Shown here in pieces: positions 21,031 to 32,289 of a DNA stretch of 64,000 nucleotides. This DNA comes from Ichthyophis bannanicus. Its lineage: Eukaryota > Chordata > Amphibia > Gymnophiona > Ichthyophiidae. The notes under the pieces are model-generated. The model saw only the letters and a program-made list of their open reading frames with translations. It was not told where the DNA came from and did not search any database. Within the stretch, counting starts at the first letter, position 1. The number at the start of each line of letters is the position of its first letter. The DNA lies in assembly GCA_033557465.1 (NCBI GenBank), contig CM066043.1, positions 109,048,278-109,112,277 of the forward strand. The letters run 5' to 3'. Both the position numbers and the translations under genes were made by a program.

Positions 21031-22080
21031 CCAAATTACCCCCCCCCCCCCCCAAAAAAATTATTTTAAACAGAACACATTCTTTTTGTCGGATATCACC
21101 GCAGGTAGAGTACAACTTTTTAAAACAATACTCCCAAACGGTTCAGTCCATTTTAATAACCATAAAATTATTTCAAAAAGACTTAGCTCAGTCAAATCAC
21201 GATTTTCAAATCCTTGCACGACGTGCACGTTTCGGGAATATTTCCCTGTGTCAAGTGTTTTCTCCATACAATTCAGTAACCGTCATAAAACACCGGATCA
21301 CAACCCAGCTAATTTTTAAAGGGTAGGCAAACCTCACACATTGGCTCTCAAAACCCTTCAATCACGACCAAACAACCAATGAGAACAGCGAAGACCGCCC
21401 CACTAATCAGGGGAAGCCCACCGTCACAGAGGTAAAGATCACATTATACTATTCCATTCAACCTCCTTATTCAGACCCAAAGGCATCACCGTCCTTAGCC
21501 GGAAAATCCACCTCTGTTCACACTTTTGAAGTTTGGCGGTGCGATCACCCCCCCCCCCCCCCTAGGATCCAGGGGAACATGATCGATCACGGACCACTGA
21601 AGACACTCAAAAGAGTGATCATGTGCAAGGCAGTGTTCAACAATGGGAGCTGATGTAATTTTTTGACGAAGTCGGGGTGCATGTTCCGCCAAGCGGATTT
21701 TAATCTGCTGAATTGTTCTGCCAACATATATTAAAGGACAAGGGCACACAATGTAGACCACAAACGAAGAGGTGCAGTCTGTCTGCCATCGCCGAATCAC
21801 TGATTGGCCAGTTGTAGGGGATGTCCAAGCTCTACCCGTAATTGATGAAACACAATAAATACATGTTCCACAAATAGAATGTCCATTATGTTGCAGGGGT
21901 GGAATAAGAGGTCTATCGGCTGGAGGTGTTGAACATACTAAAAGATCACGTAAATTTGCCCCACGGGAGAAAGCTCTCATTAGAGACTTTTGGAAACATC
22001 TATGTAATGCCAAAATCGGCCAGTGTTTCTTCAGAATTTGAAATTTAAAACAAAAGTATCTCCAAACTGACACTGGTAGA
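21031..22080 (-). mobile_element. Penelope-like element, C-terminal and 3' part
   Basis: Minus-strand fragment of a Penelope-like retroelement. The GIY-YIG domain ORF lies at its upstream end and the 3' UTR runs to the C-run/A-run at 21041-21062. The 3' UTR includes ACACGTGC-like and AAACGTGCACGTCG stretches and GACACAGGGAAATATTCCC (revcomp of about 21237-21256). The reverse transcriptase part is absent, so it is 5' truncated. Confidence 0.75.
21495..22073 (-). pseudogene. Penelope-like GIY-YIG endonuclease region
   Basis: The endonuclease of Penelope-like elements, which nicks target DNA. Minus-strand translation contains CGTCIYC (zinc-binding Cys linker typical of Penelope elements), VVYIVCPCPLIYVGRT (the GIY-YIG motif, with YIV/YVG) and IKIRLAEH (helix with Arg). 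H-rich IVEHCLAHDHSFECL follows. The frame breaks in a C-run (21549-21563), where the expected C-terminal sequence (RWIFRL, PLGLN-like) continues in another frame down to about 21440. The reverse transcriptase is missing. I am fairly sure of the family; the catalytic state cannot be judged. Confidence 0.8.
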
Positions 22081-22205
22081 AGTCAAAGGGAAATATGATA
22101 AATGAGCTGGAAAAACGTGCTTAGTAGACTGTAATTTGGAGGACTTCTAATGTGGAGTCTGTGTATGAGAACCAGAAATTCATAACTCTTCCTCTTTCTC
22201 TGCAG
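22081..22205 (+). other. ZWINT intron end with branch/acceptor region
   Basis: About 125 bp with no repeat similarity I can see. It ends in a pyrimidine tract and AG (CTTCCTCTTTCTCTGCAG, ending at 22205), a strong 3' splice site. Confidence 0.6.
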
Positions 22206-22372
22206 AAAATGAGATAAGTGAAGCAAAGCAAAGATGGAAGAACTTGAAAGGAGAATACTTGCAACAAACTGAGAAAATCCAGGAGCTTATTGCCCAGGTG
22301 CTGCAGAAACAAGAGGCATTGCAAAAAAAAAAGGTGCTTTTGGCTAATATGCTCCACCAGCACCAAATCCAG
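22206..22372 (+). CDS. zwint: ZWINT-like coiled-coil exon (internal)
   Basis: A 167-bp exon with a strong acceptor (TTCTCTGCAG before 22206) and a donor (CAG|GTATGG at 22370-22378). The first two bases finish a codon from an upstream exon and the exon ends in phase 0. The 55 complete codons give a Lys/Gln/Glu-rich coiled coil with no Pro: it contains EAKQRWKNLKGEYLQQ and IQELIAQVLQKQEALQKKK. I recognise this as the central coiled coil of ZWINT (ZW10 interactor, a KNL1-binding kinetochore protein), where the human protein has a matching AKxxWKxLKxxY core and similar heptads. The match is from memory of the human protein, so another coiled-coil gene remains possible. It is the only clear host coding exon left of the large intron. 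Confidence 0.68.
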
Positions 22373-22897
22373 GTATGGATCCAATTTTCTTTGCACAGAG
22401 TAGAGATCATTTAAGTAGAAATCCAGAAAGCTCCTTTTTTACTTAAGGACAGCAAGACTCCCTTGTGCTATTGTATACATTGCAATAAATGTATACACAC
22501 ATTAATGGAGCCCTTTTGCTGTTCTCTTCTTGATTGCAAAACAGTTTGAATTGTTAAAGCTGCTATACTACATAAATCACTCCAAACATCAGCTGGTCTT
22601 TTTGACGATCAGATTCAAATAACTTTATTGGCATGCAATTTTACATATGTTGCCAAAGTAATACATTTAGTACTTAAGGTAGAAAAGATAAAATAAGGTA
22701 ATTTATAAACAGACTAAAATAAATCTTCAGTGTACAGAGAGTACAATGAACAATTCCCAGAATTTTGTTAGTTCAGAGTGCCTGGTGGTGGAGGGAGTTT
22801 TTGTCACTGATATTGCAATGATGCCAATATGTGTATTTTCTTTTGTATTGTAAATAGTAAGGGGACATGTCCTAATTCTGTTCTGCATCCATTACTG
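22373..22897 (+). other. ZWINT intron, no recognisable element
   Basis: AT-rich intron between the exon and DIRS copy A2. I see no repeat family, gene or conserved signal in it. Confidence 0.5.
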
Positions 22898-23058
22898 GTA
22901 TCTCCAGGAACAAGCAGGAATGAGTCTTCACATATGGGTACATCGGTACCGACGGAGCCTGCGCGGGAACGCTCCCCAGCGTCCAATCAGAAAGCTTTTG
23001 GGAGCATCCCTCAGCCCCTGCGTGCTGCCTTCCCGCCTTTCCAATTGTCTCTCCTCAG
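22898..23058 (+). repeat. left inverted terminal repeat of A2
   Basis: About 160 bp that are the reverse complement of 27832-27990. It contains the palindrome TCGGTACCGA (22943-22952). Confidence 0.88.
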
Positions 23059-23274
23059 TTTTCGTTTTTCCGCGGAGCCGGCAGGACGTCTTCCTGTCAC
23101 CGCAGAAAATGTTTTCTTTAAATCTTTTACTTTTTGTTTTCTTGTGGTCGCGGCTGTTCCCCCGACTCCACCGGTACCGCCGGTGGTTTTTTCTTTTCTT
23201 TTTTCTAAAACTCAGGGAGTTTTTTTTCCCTCTGTTTCTGTCTTGAATTTTTGGGCCTGTAAGGCCTCTCCATT

Positions 23275-25255
23275 ATGGAGCCTTCTTCTCCTAAGAAGTG
23301 CCTTAACTGTGGAAATACAGTTTTCTTTTTAGACTCCAATAACTGGTGTCTAACCTGTTTGGGTCCTGACCCTTTTCCTCCAGAGCCATCAGGCTACAAT
23401 TTTATGAGCAGAAATTCTCCATTTCGAGTTTCCCTCGATGCAGTTTTCCCTTCCAGTGTAAGGGCACCGACCATTTCTTCTCTACAGGATCAGGTAACCC
23501 ACAAACAGTCTGTTAAGACTAGCCAATCCTTGGGTGGTAGGTCTCATGCCAAGCATGATGACCGCTCCGGCCTTGCCCTCAAGACCTCATTGGCTTCAAA
23601 ACCCCGGCGGGAGTCTTTGGTCTCCAAAGCCTTTCAGGGGTTTCAGGTTGTTCCTGGGGCTCACCCCTCACAGAACATACCTGAGCCATGCTCGGGGGTG
23701 GCATCCGCTTCGAGCGGTACCGATAACCCGGCATTGGCACTGGTGTTGAGCGATCCACTCCTCACCAGGGATCGTCATCTGGTGTACTCGGTGCCTTCGG
23801 GACCGATCGATACCCAGATTGACTTTCCAGTATCGGCAGCTCCGTCGATACGACCCCTGACGTCAATACCATCTAGACATGCATCGATAGATTCGCTTCC
23901 TTTGATGCCGAGTCTAGAATCGATATCTAGTCTGGAAGACTGGGTACCGAAGCGTCTCGGAACTGACATGCACCGATTCCGGATGCCCGGTACCGAGGAT
24001 ATTCACCGAGACTTTCGAGTTTCCTCGGTACCGTTTGAGCAGCCTCCGATGACTGTTTCGATGTCGGTATCGCCTTTGATTCCGGCTCAGCTACCGGTAT
24101 CGATGTCGACGCTGGTACCTGCAGTAACATCGGGACCAGCTCCATCCATGCTTTTTTCACCAGGATCGCTCCTTTCTATACCTAGTTTGGAGTCGATACC
24201 TAGCATGGACGATACCGTACTGACGGTTTCAGGTCATACCCACCAGTCCCAGTATCCATTCATTAGAGATCCTGTTTTGCACTGCACAAGTACTGGTGCC
24301 CAGCCTAGTTCTTCGAGTTTAACCTGTCCAGGGATTGTTCCCATTGGAGATCCTTCTTTTCAGAAATTTCTCCTTGACAATGGCAACATTCCTGGCTATT
24401 CCTATCCCTGGCTATGATACTACACAAGGCTTTTCTGGGGAAAAGGAAAATATAATGCTTCCTTTGCATCATTCTTTACAGGATCTTCTTCTGAAAATAT
24501 GGGAAACACCTTTAAGGGCTTCCTCACCTTCTACAGCAACTACTCTTCTGTATCAGGTGCCCCCCTCTCCAGGGTTTCAAAAGACTCAACTTCCCCATCA
24601 TTCCATTGTAGTGGAATCAGCAATGAGGAAGGTAAAAAGTAAGAAAAAGCATTCTTCTTTCCCGCCAGGTTGTGCATCTAGAACACTAGATGCCTTTGGA
24701 CGTCAAACCTTCCAAACATCTATGCTGGCAACAAGGATTCTCTCATATATTTTTTATATGAGTCTATCCCTTCAGGAGGTCACAGAGAAATTATCTCTTT
24801 TGACTCCTTTTCTTTCAGAGCCCAAGGCTGCAGACTATTCCTTGCTTCTTAGTCATAGCCAGAATATCTCTAGGTTTCTTTCTCGTGCTTCCCTAGACTC
24901 CTTTGAGTCTGTTAGTAGAACCTCTGCTACAGCCATAGGAGCACGACGTAGAGCCTGGCTCCAAGCTTCAGACTTGAGCAGATGGGCACAACAAAGACTG
25001 GGTAACACTCCTTGTACTGGAGAAAATCTCTTCAACAAGGAGTCTTTGCGTCAGGTTTCTCATTGCTCCACTGACTTCCCTGCTTCTCAGGGCCATCCTA
25101 AACCTTCTCCTTCCCCAGCAGGTAAGAAATGCCCTACCAAACCTCCTTTTCCTAAAAGAAGAAGGTTTTATTCTTCTGCCCATCATGCTGATGTTCCCAA
25201 ACAGGGGAAACCTCGCCCTGGTCTGAAGAATCCAAACTCAAGCCAGGAAAATTAA
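23275..25255 (+). pseudogene. DIRS gag-like protein of A2, one frameshift
   Basis: Starts at the ATG at 23275. Two CxxC pairs (C9/C12 and C25/C28) form the N-terminal zinc-ribbon-like motif. A long Ser/Pro/Thr-rich middle (to about residue 360) is dense in CGGTACCG-type palindromes. A single extra base near 24378, judged against A3, moves the rest to the next frame. That part reads on without a stop for about 290 codons to 25255, with FQKTQLPHHSIVVESAMRK, TLDAFGRQTFQTSML, ATAIGARRRAWLQASDL and a Lys/Pro-rich tail. Total about 650 codons. It is far better preserved than the following pol region of the same copy. Confidence 0.8.
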
Positions 25256-26719
25256 CCCTCAATGGGGTTCTAATTGATTTCTTATAACAGAAGGTTTTTC
25301 ACTGTTTTTTCTTTTAAAACTCTACGCTTGGATTCCTGTTTCCAGGACATCCACTTGCGCTCAAGTAGGCTGAGCTGTCAGGAGATTCATGTCTGTGGGT
25401 CACAAGGTTTTCCTCCTCGTCCTACCATGAAGAGAGGTTTGCCAACTATCTCATGATAGTTTCCCTGTACCACCGTGATTTTTTTTCCTTCTACAGACTT
25501 ACCATATAGCAAGTCTCCCTTCAGCTTCTATTTTTTCTTTACCCTCTTTTTCAGGAACTCCCCTGTAAGAGTGCTACCATACCACTGGAAGGCTTTCTTA
25601 GCCTTTCTAGTCTTCCTTTCCTTTCCAGTGTAGAGTTTTCTCTGGAGTTACCTCCCTGCTTTCATTGGGCAGCTCATCAGACATGATCAGGATTTCTCCT
25701 CTTGTTCTGTCTGTTCTCTCTGTTACAAACAGAGGGAGTCTCTCTGCTGTTCTATTCAGCAGCTGCCCATGCAGGAGTTCCAATGCTTTGACTACTGTTA
25801 CTTTCTACGAGTTCCAGTCTTGTCTTCCACTACTTTCTCTAGTCTTAGTAGTGCTTCCAAGATAGTGTTCATCTATCTTGGAAAATCCTTATCGCTTCTT
25901 TTCTGTCATCTCCAAATCCCTGGAGTTGGCAGCATAACTGAGGTGGCAGCTGGTTTCCTCCAACAGCCACTTTTATTCCCTAATTCTCCTGCATAGTGCT
26001 CTCTGCAATCCTACTGAGAAGCTTTCCACTATGGGCCCTTGCTAGAGAGCATGAGGATTTTTTCTCTAATTTCTATCCTATATGGTTGAAAAAGGCTTCC
26101 TCAGTCATTCCTTATGACTGTAGGGGTTCTTTATATCCTTCTGTTTCCTTTTCATAAAGGACTTAAGCCTTCTCTATGTAACAGTCTAAAGAGTCACCCA
26201 GTTTCTACAGATAATATGCTCTTTTTCCTTACAACTTGTCCTCATGGTATCCTAATCCTTCTTGGACAGCACATATTTAATTAAACAACGCATGATACCC
26301 CCCTTGTTCCTCAAGTGGGTCAACCTGGTATTTCCTCCTATGCGTTTTCTGTCCATTTATCATGCGAGAGTTCTATAGGACTCAGAACTTGCTGTTTACA
26401 GACTGATATTATCCTCTGTTTTTCACACAACCATCCTGGTTATTCCACTGGATGGCATTCCTGCACCATCTTAGCCAGGGAGAATAGGTTCTCTATATAT
26501 CTCCTCAGGTAGGTTCCACCTTCTTGTTATTAGATGAATCTTTCTCCTTCACATCTCTCATGTGAATGTTCTTATAGACATATCCCTATCTGCTTAGTTG
26601 CAGACATTTATCTTTAGACATCTATATACATGTATGTATATATTTCTATATACTTCTCTATAGATACATATGTCTGTAAGATGTGTGTGTATATCTATGC
26701 CCCTCCAGTTCTCACTATA

Positions 26720-26761
<42 letters not shown>

Positions 26762-26773
26762 CCTGTGTGTGTG

Positions 26774-26818
<45 letters not shown>

Positions 26819-27640
26819 ATCTGTCGAGATGCTTCCTTATAGGTCGATATGTATTACCATACTTATCTCTCTAACTGTCTATGCTTATCAAAGGTTTTTA
26901 CCTTTCTATAGGTTCCAGACAGTGGGCTTGCATATCTTCATACTGTCCCTCAGTATGTCTGGGTATTATGCACACAACCACTACTGTGGTACTGACAGCT
27001 CCTACTTTAACCCTAGGTCTAGATATCCCTGAAGCTCCATGCTTCACTATCTTTCCTATCTCTCAACAGATAGGAAAGGCAGGCTGGATCTTCAGTAGAT
27101 CTGAAGTTTCCACCCTTCAGACATCTATCTTCCTTGGGAATATGGGCTTTTCTCCATACCCCTTCTTCCCTCCAGGACTGGGCTAGTTGTCCAAATCAGT
27201 CAGTCTTCCTCTTTTGCTCCTAAATGTTACTAACTCTGTATCCAAATGAGTTCCCAGCTTTTTCCATAAAGCTTCCACTAAAGACCTGACGTTAGGTACT
27301 ACCCCAGGTGACACCTGGGTCACCTGTCAAGTCCAGATTTGGACCTTCGCCTTCACTTCAGTGAGATCACCTTGAACATTCCTCTGCTGGATCTCCAGTA
27401 GACTCCATCAGCCTCTCTACTTCCTGCAATCCAGTAGGTGAGGTCCATATTGTGTTTGTTCATGTCAATATTTTTCAGGGTAATTGTCATACATACAAGG
27501 ACTCCTTACCTGTAGTCCTTAGGTTAGCTGTTTTCCTACAGCTCCTCTTTTTTCACTCCTACCCTCCATCCTCAGGATGCCTGCCCTTATGAGGTGTAGC
27601 ATGTTCCAATCCTCACCATGCTGGGGCTCCGGGCATCTTA
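25256..27640 (+). pseudogene. decayed RT-RNase H-YR region of A2
   Basis: No ORF longer than about 76 codons in the sense frames that would encode RT, RNase H or YR. Relic similarity remains: an RNase H-like stretch near 25990-26045 (CTCTCTGCAATC, GGGCCCTTGCTAGAGAGCATGAG) matches A1 near 3750-3800, and about 27510-27545 matches the YR end of A1 and A3. A3 has a similarly decayed region at 44526-46670 sharing short blocks in the same order. A TA/TG microsatellite lies within (26724-26820). Confidence 0.65.
26724..26820. repeat. TA/TG microsatellite
   Basis: (AT)n at about 26724-26758, then CCCC, then (TA)n at about 26774-26804 and (TG)n at about 26805-26818. Simple repeat with no coding content. 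Confidence 0.9.
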
Positions 27641-27644
27641 GCTT

Positions 27645-28016
27645 GGGAGTCCCCATATGTGAAGACTCATTCCTGCTTGTTCCTGGAGATAGCACAGTTA
27701 CTTACCTGTAACAGGTGATCTCTGGGAACAGCAGGAATAAGTCTTCACAACCCACCCACCTCCCCTAGGAGTTGTATCTCTCTATCTATCTTCCTTTCCT
27801 CTTTCTCTCTTTTGTCTCAGCTATAAAACTTAACTGAGGAGAGACAGTTGGAAAGGCGGGAAGGCAGCACGCAGGCGCTGAGGGATGCTCCCAAAAGCTT
27901 TCTGATTGGACGCTGGGGAGCGTTCCCGCGCAGGCTCCGTCGGTACCGACGTACCCATATGTGAAGACTTATTCCTGCTGTTCCCAGAGATCACCTGTTA
28001 CAGGTAAGTAACTGTG
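27645..28016 (+). repeat. ICR and right terminal repeat of A2
   Basis: ICR at 27645-27750: reverse complement of the left end (GTGAAGACTCATTCCTGC...) joined to that of the right end. Right repeat 27832-27990. Ends with ACCTGTTACAGGT (27993-28005) and the consensus splice donor CAG|GTAAGT (28001-28009). Confidence 0.85.
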
Positions 28017-28137
28017 CTTTGCTTGTGTATGTGAATATCTGCAGAACTGGAGGCAGTTTATTTTCTGTTAGGGTTCTGTCCCATTCTGTGTAGTCTTATG
28101 TTAATGTGGACCTATACAATAGAATGGATTGAATGAT
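28017..28137 (+). other. ZWINT intron, no recognisable element
   Basis: Short AT-rich sequence between A2 and the split SINE. Nothing recognised. Confidence 0.4.
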
Positions 28138-28241
28138 TTTACTTTTATTTAGCTCACACCTTTCCAGTAGTTGTTCAAGGTGAATTACAGTCTGGTACAT
28201 TGGGTATTTTCCTGTCCCTGGTGGGCTTACAATCTAAGTTT
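28138..28241 (-). mobile_element. MIR-like SINE, 3' piece, split by B3 (partner 37898-38015)
   Basis: Sequence ending GGGCTTACAATCTAAGTTT matches the second SINE at about 61035-61050 (GGGCTTACAATCTGTGTACC). The next part of that SINE, GTACCTGAGGCAA, is found on the other side of B3 at 37901. The SINE lies on the minus strand, with its L2-like tail here. Confidence 0.72.
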
Positions 28242-29450
28242 CCTTAACATTCCTCCAGTCCAGCCCGCACCTCAGTCAACCCCTACCAGCAGCTTGGAAA
28301 CAGCATGTCGCGTTTTAATGACATCAGGATACTTAGGCAGCTGACACCACCCACGAGCCCCAGCAAGCTCAGTCTCCAGGCAGCTGGAGCAAGTGATCCC
28401 TGAGTCCGGGGCTCACTGAAGGAACAACTAAGAAGCATTTGCTTTAATTTTTCTTTTAAATTTTCTTTAATTTGTCTGTCTGTAGTTAAGCCGCCTCCTC
28501 TCCCCCCCTTCCACGCTGGGAGTGCTGCGCCTTTAGGGATGATTGCTCGGCCACATGAAAAAAAAAAGACACGGTTGCTGGTAGAACGGGGTGAGTACTG
28601 CGGGGCACCGGAGATCAAACAGTGAGGCGTTCACAGCTCCCAAACCCATGCAGCGGGTGAGGAGCTCTGCTGAAGGAGAGGAACAGGTAAGCTGGCTTCT
28701 CTCTTCTTCATCCCCTGCCCCAGTGCTGAAGCCGGGGATCGGCTGAGCATTGAGGGGGGGGGGCCAGAAACTGCATATTCAGCCGTGAAGGCGGGGCACT
28801 GCGGGGAAAGGACACTGGAGGTGAGTGTAAGTGCCGGTGGGAGGCCTCCCTTCTCTGAGTGTGAGTTGAGTTGCAGGTGCTGACCATGGCAGGAGCCAAC
28901 AGCCTTGCCATTTTTTTTTTAGCAGGAAGGCTTGCTGAAGCATTTTCCCCCGCGTTTCTTTTCTTTTAGTATCATTTTGTTATTCTTTAATTTTTCTTTA
29001 AATTACCTCAGTTTCTTTGCCTTTTTTTACTGTGATTTCATGGCAATGTCTTTGACAGTCGTGGTCTTGGCCTCGGTTTAAAAAAACAAAACCAAAAAAA
29101 AACCAAGTGCGCATAAGAAGGATAGAGTGCAGGGGGACAAATTAGCATCTCCCCAGTGCACCAGGGGGACATTCTTGCAAGGCCCCAATGCGTAGCGTGT
29201 GGAGCACGCTCTCCACAGAGGAGATTTGCTGTGGGTGCGCCACTGAGGCATGTACGGCTGAACAGACCATGCAGGACGAAACAGGGTCCCCTGCAGAGGC
29301 TGTTCAGACTTCAAGTCTCTCACAGCAGAAGGAGGGAGGACCTGGGCTCTCTCTGCTATTGCTGCAATATTTTCAGCAGGACCTGGCCTCTCTGGGCCCC
29401 CCTTCCTCTCAGGTGCAGGGGGGGGTGGGGTCCTGGGAGATTTTTCCCTA
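28242..29450 (+). repeat. left terminal repeat and leader of B3
   Basis: CCTCCAGTCCAGCCCGCACC...GCAGCTTGG matches B2 and B1 termini in inverse orientation. Several A- and T-runs follow. The leader reads in no long frame; a weak gag N-terminus (CVACGARSPQRRF near 29190) may be the remnant of the CxxC motif region. Confidence 0.62.
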
Positions 29451-30600
29451 GAATTTGTGTTATTGTTCTATAAGGTGTTCTGCTTAAAGCAGCAGGGCAA
29501 GGGCAAGATATGCAACGCCAGAAAGAGGGAGGCTCCTGGAACCACGCAGAGTGCTGAGCCGGAGCTGGTGCAGCCCCCCTTGCTAAGAAACACCTCGGCG
29601 GTGAGGCGGCTGACGAGACTGCTTCCCTTTTCTCTAAGGGGGAGCTAGAGACCGGGTTGGACCCAGAGGAGCTAGAAGAGGGAGAGATCCTGCAGGAGGA
29701 GGAATCACGCATTCCGGAGATAGGAGCTGGCAGTCCTCATTGCAGAGTTCCTCAAGACTCTCAACATGCCCATGGGAGTGGTGCCTGAAGAGGAGACCCT
29801 GGAGGATCCGATTCTGCAGGCTGTGCACAAGCCTCAGAGGATGTTCCCCCTGGGTTGGGTCATTAAGCAGGTGATCCTGGATGAATGGGACCTTCCAGAG
29901 GCCAGGGTCAGAGGGTCTCAAACCATGACCCGGTTGTATCCATTGTTGTAACTGGAGAAAGAGATGTTCTGTTTCCAGAAATCAGCAGTAACTAAGAAGA
30001 CCATGATTCCCGTAGAGGACAGTACGGCACTCAAAGACATTCAGGATTGAAAACTGGATACCCTGCTGAAGCAAGCCTTTGATGTAAGTGCGCTGTCCCT
30101 ACAAGCCTCAAGCCTCAGCTTGGGGGGAGTTGGTGGCACGTGCATGTTTGCATTGGGCACAAAGCATCCCTGAGTTGGCAGAGGAGTCCCAGGAACAGGG
30201 GGCAGCAGCGAGACTTTAGTTTTGTGCGGCCTACTTGGCAGACGCCTTCTATGATCTTGTTAGGGGACTTTCCAACAGCATGGCCTCGATGGTGGCGACT
30301 TGCTGTTACCTCTGGCTCCGCAACAGGTCGGCGGATGTTTCCTCGAAGGCCTGTTTGAGTAAACTGCCTTTCAAGGGGAAGCAGTTGTTCAGGGAAGAAC
30401 TGGAAAAATTGGTAAAGGACATGGAGTCGAAAGGGGGACGCCTTCCCAAAGATAAGCTGAAGTATGGACGTGGCTCTGGCTCGGGAAGAGGGCAGCCCTG
30501 TGAGTTTAAGCTTTTTTGGACGGTGCAATTCGTACCAAAGAGGGCAGTTCGCCTCCCGGGGACCACTGTTTCGGGGGTTTCGTGGAGCAGGTAGACTATT
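29451..30600 (+). pseudogene. DIRS gag-like remnant of B3
   Basis: Pieces align with B2 gag in order: MPMGVVPEEETLEDPILQAV (29766), WDLPEARVRG (about 29888), then DLVRGLSNSMASMVA and ACLSKLPFKGKQLFREELEK (30250-30410). Frames change at least three times and a stop lies at about 29949. The C-terminal Arg/Gly tail (GSGRGQ) is present. Not functional. Confidence 0.75.
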
Positions 30601-30738
30601 ACTCAGCCTCTGCCTCCTCCTCGGCCCAAAAGAAATAGCAATGAAGCGGGGGAGGCAGGCAGGGGTGCAGCCCTTGGGAAGTCAGTTGTGGGACTTCTAC
30701 CCTGCCTGGGCCCAAATTACATTGGACCAGTGGGTCCT
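30601..30738 (+). pseudogene. B3 RT N-terminal piece before the LTR
   Basis: Reads WDFYPAWAQITLDQWVL, equal to B2's DFYPAWVQITSDRWVL. It is cut after GTCCT (30734-30738). The frame continues after the LTR at 32290 with QVVWEGYVLEFARP. Confidence 0.78.
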
Positions 30739-32284
30739 TGTAAACGGGGGCGCTGGTCGTGAATGGCCACAGTCTTAGCAGAGGCAAAAATATTATTATG
30801 ACTTGCAAAGGATTGTGGGGAATGTAGTTCACTTATACCAGAATCAGCCGTTCACAAAATAATGAGTTGTGATGCACGAATGTAAGCAAAGAAAAATGGA
30901 TTTTATTCATGGGGTTAATTCTCCCACACAGATTTACTTGGTAACACAAAAAGGACACTTGCTTTCAGTATTGCATTCAGGAAAACAAAACATGAAATAA
31001 GGTAACTGAATTTCTTAAGCAAAAATCAAATAAGACCTTGATGGGAAACAGAAAAGGTCTTTTTGATGGCTCATGCTAATAAGTTTCTTAGCATTGCTCC
31101 AAAAGCAAAAACAAAACCCAAAAGTAACAAAACTGTTCTTTTGCAAGGATAACTTTCTTCTATTTACACACACAAAAAGAAAAGTTTCCTTTCAGAGCTC
31201 ACGTGCACTTGTGACTGGCTCAATTATCACCAATTAGCCAGCTGCAAACCCCTTCGCTGGTTCACTTTCTCTAAGTGGCTCAATCCTACCCAAAAGCTTT
31301 CTTGCAGACTTTTCTGGGTAGATAAAAGAACAAATTATAGTTCCTTTTGGTGGTTTTTGTATTATTGAGAAAGTATTTTACCACAGCAGCCTAGACAGAG
31401 AGCAATCCATGTATTCATTCTGATCATTTAATATATCTCCTCCTTCCTCAAATATCATGGAATCAATATCCTGGTCTGGCTCAGAGGAATTCCTCAATTG
31501 TTCACTCAGGATAATATTTGTTTCCCTGCTGTCTTCCTGGAGAAAAGCTAGGGCATAGATCAAAGTTCATACCTGAGCTTCCTTTGCTGTTAGGCTTCCT
31601 CTCCAGGTATCCTGGCCAGTAAGTAGTCCAGCTTTTATGTCCAGCCTTCCAATCAACATCCCTGGACACTGGGTCTCTCTTCACATACCTCCTTGCACCG
31701 GTCTTAGGGCCCCTTTCACCTGCAGCCGTCTCCTTCAAAGGTGCTGTCTGGGAATTCCTGGCTCTATAACCCCATTCCTCTGGCTTCCTCCAGTCCAATG
31801 GAGTATGCTTGCCTCTGAAATGACTCCCAACACACGTACTGCTGTGGGCTCCTTCTTTAGACCTCCAAGGTGTCTTTCTCTTCTTCTTTCCACGTTGCTG
31901 CTGCTTCTGTCTCTCCTTGCTCTCTCTGTCCTTGATCTTACTCTGCTCACGATTCTGCCTGTTCTGTCTGTGTGTAGAAAATCTATTACTTTTAACGTGC
32001 TTAGAGGGACACTCCACCCTAGCACAGCCCAGCTGTGCTGAATCAAGCCCTGCCCTTGGAGATGAGTGATTGGGGATTACCTCATAGCTCTCCTGATTGA
32101 ACACACGTTTCCCCACTTCAGCCCTTCTAGAGGCTGTTTGAAACCTGATGCATTCTGGGACTGGTAGTCTTTTATGAAAACATTCTGTTTTAGTATTTCT
32201 ACCAGCAAAGACAGGTTGCTTGTTCAAAGCCAATTCACCTCTTTTATAGCTCCCTCCTGAACTATGATAAGCTTCCTTATCACA
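30739..32284. mobile_element. solo LTR-like element in B3 RT
   Basis: 1546 bp beginning TGTAAACG and ending TTATCACA, so it starts TG and ends CA. It is flanked by perfect 5-bp direct repeats, GTCCT at 30734-30738 and at 32285-32289. Removing it and one repeat restores the B3 RT reading frame exactly (WVL then QVVWEG). These are the marks of an LTR retroelement, here apparently a solo LTR without internal genes. A 243-codon open stretch on the minus strand (31502-32233) has no similarity I recognise and is likely chance. On the minus strand an AATAAA lies near 30905, which favours that orientation weakly. Family (Gypsy, ERV or other) not determined. Confidence 0.75.
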
Positions 32285-32289
32285 GTCCT

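Larger units (their letters stand above)
22898..28016 (+). mobile_element. DIRS-like element copy A2, gag kept but pol decayed
   Basis: About 5.1 kb, in ZWINT intron sequence and in the same orientation as the gene. Both inverted termini and the ICR are present. Gag is almost open (one frameshift). The 2.4 kb that should encode RT-RNase H and YR has no long ORF, yet it aligns in places with A1 and A3. Confidence 0.88.

Noticed and set aside
26724..26820. Open frames of Tyr/Ile and Cys/Val repeats
   Set aside because: Produced by the TA/TG microsatellite.
31502..32233. A 243-codon open stretch on the minus strand
   Set aside because: It lies wholly inside the solo LTR, lacks any motif I recognise and has Lys/Arg/Ser-rich low-complexity content. 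Probably chance openness.
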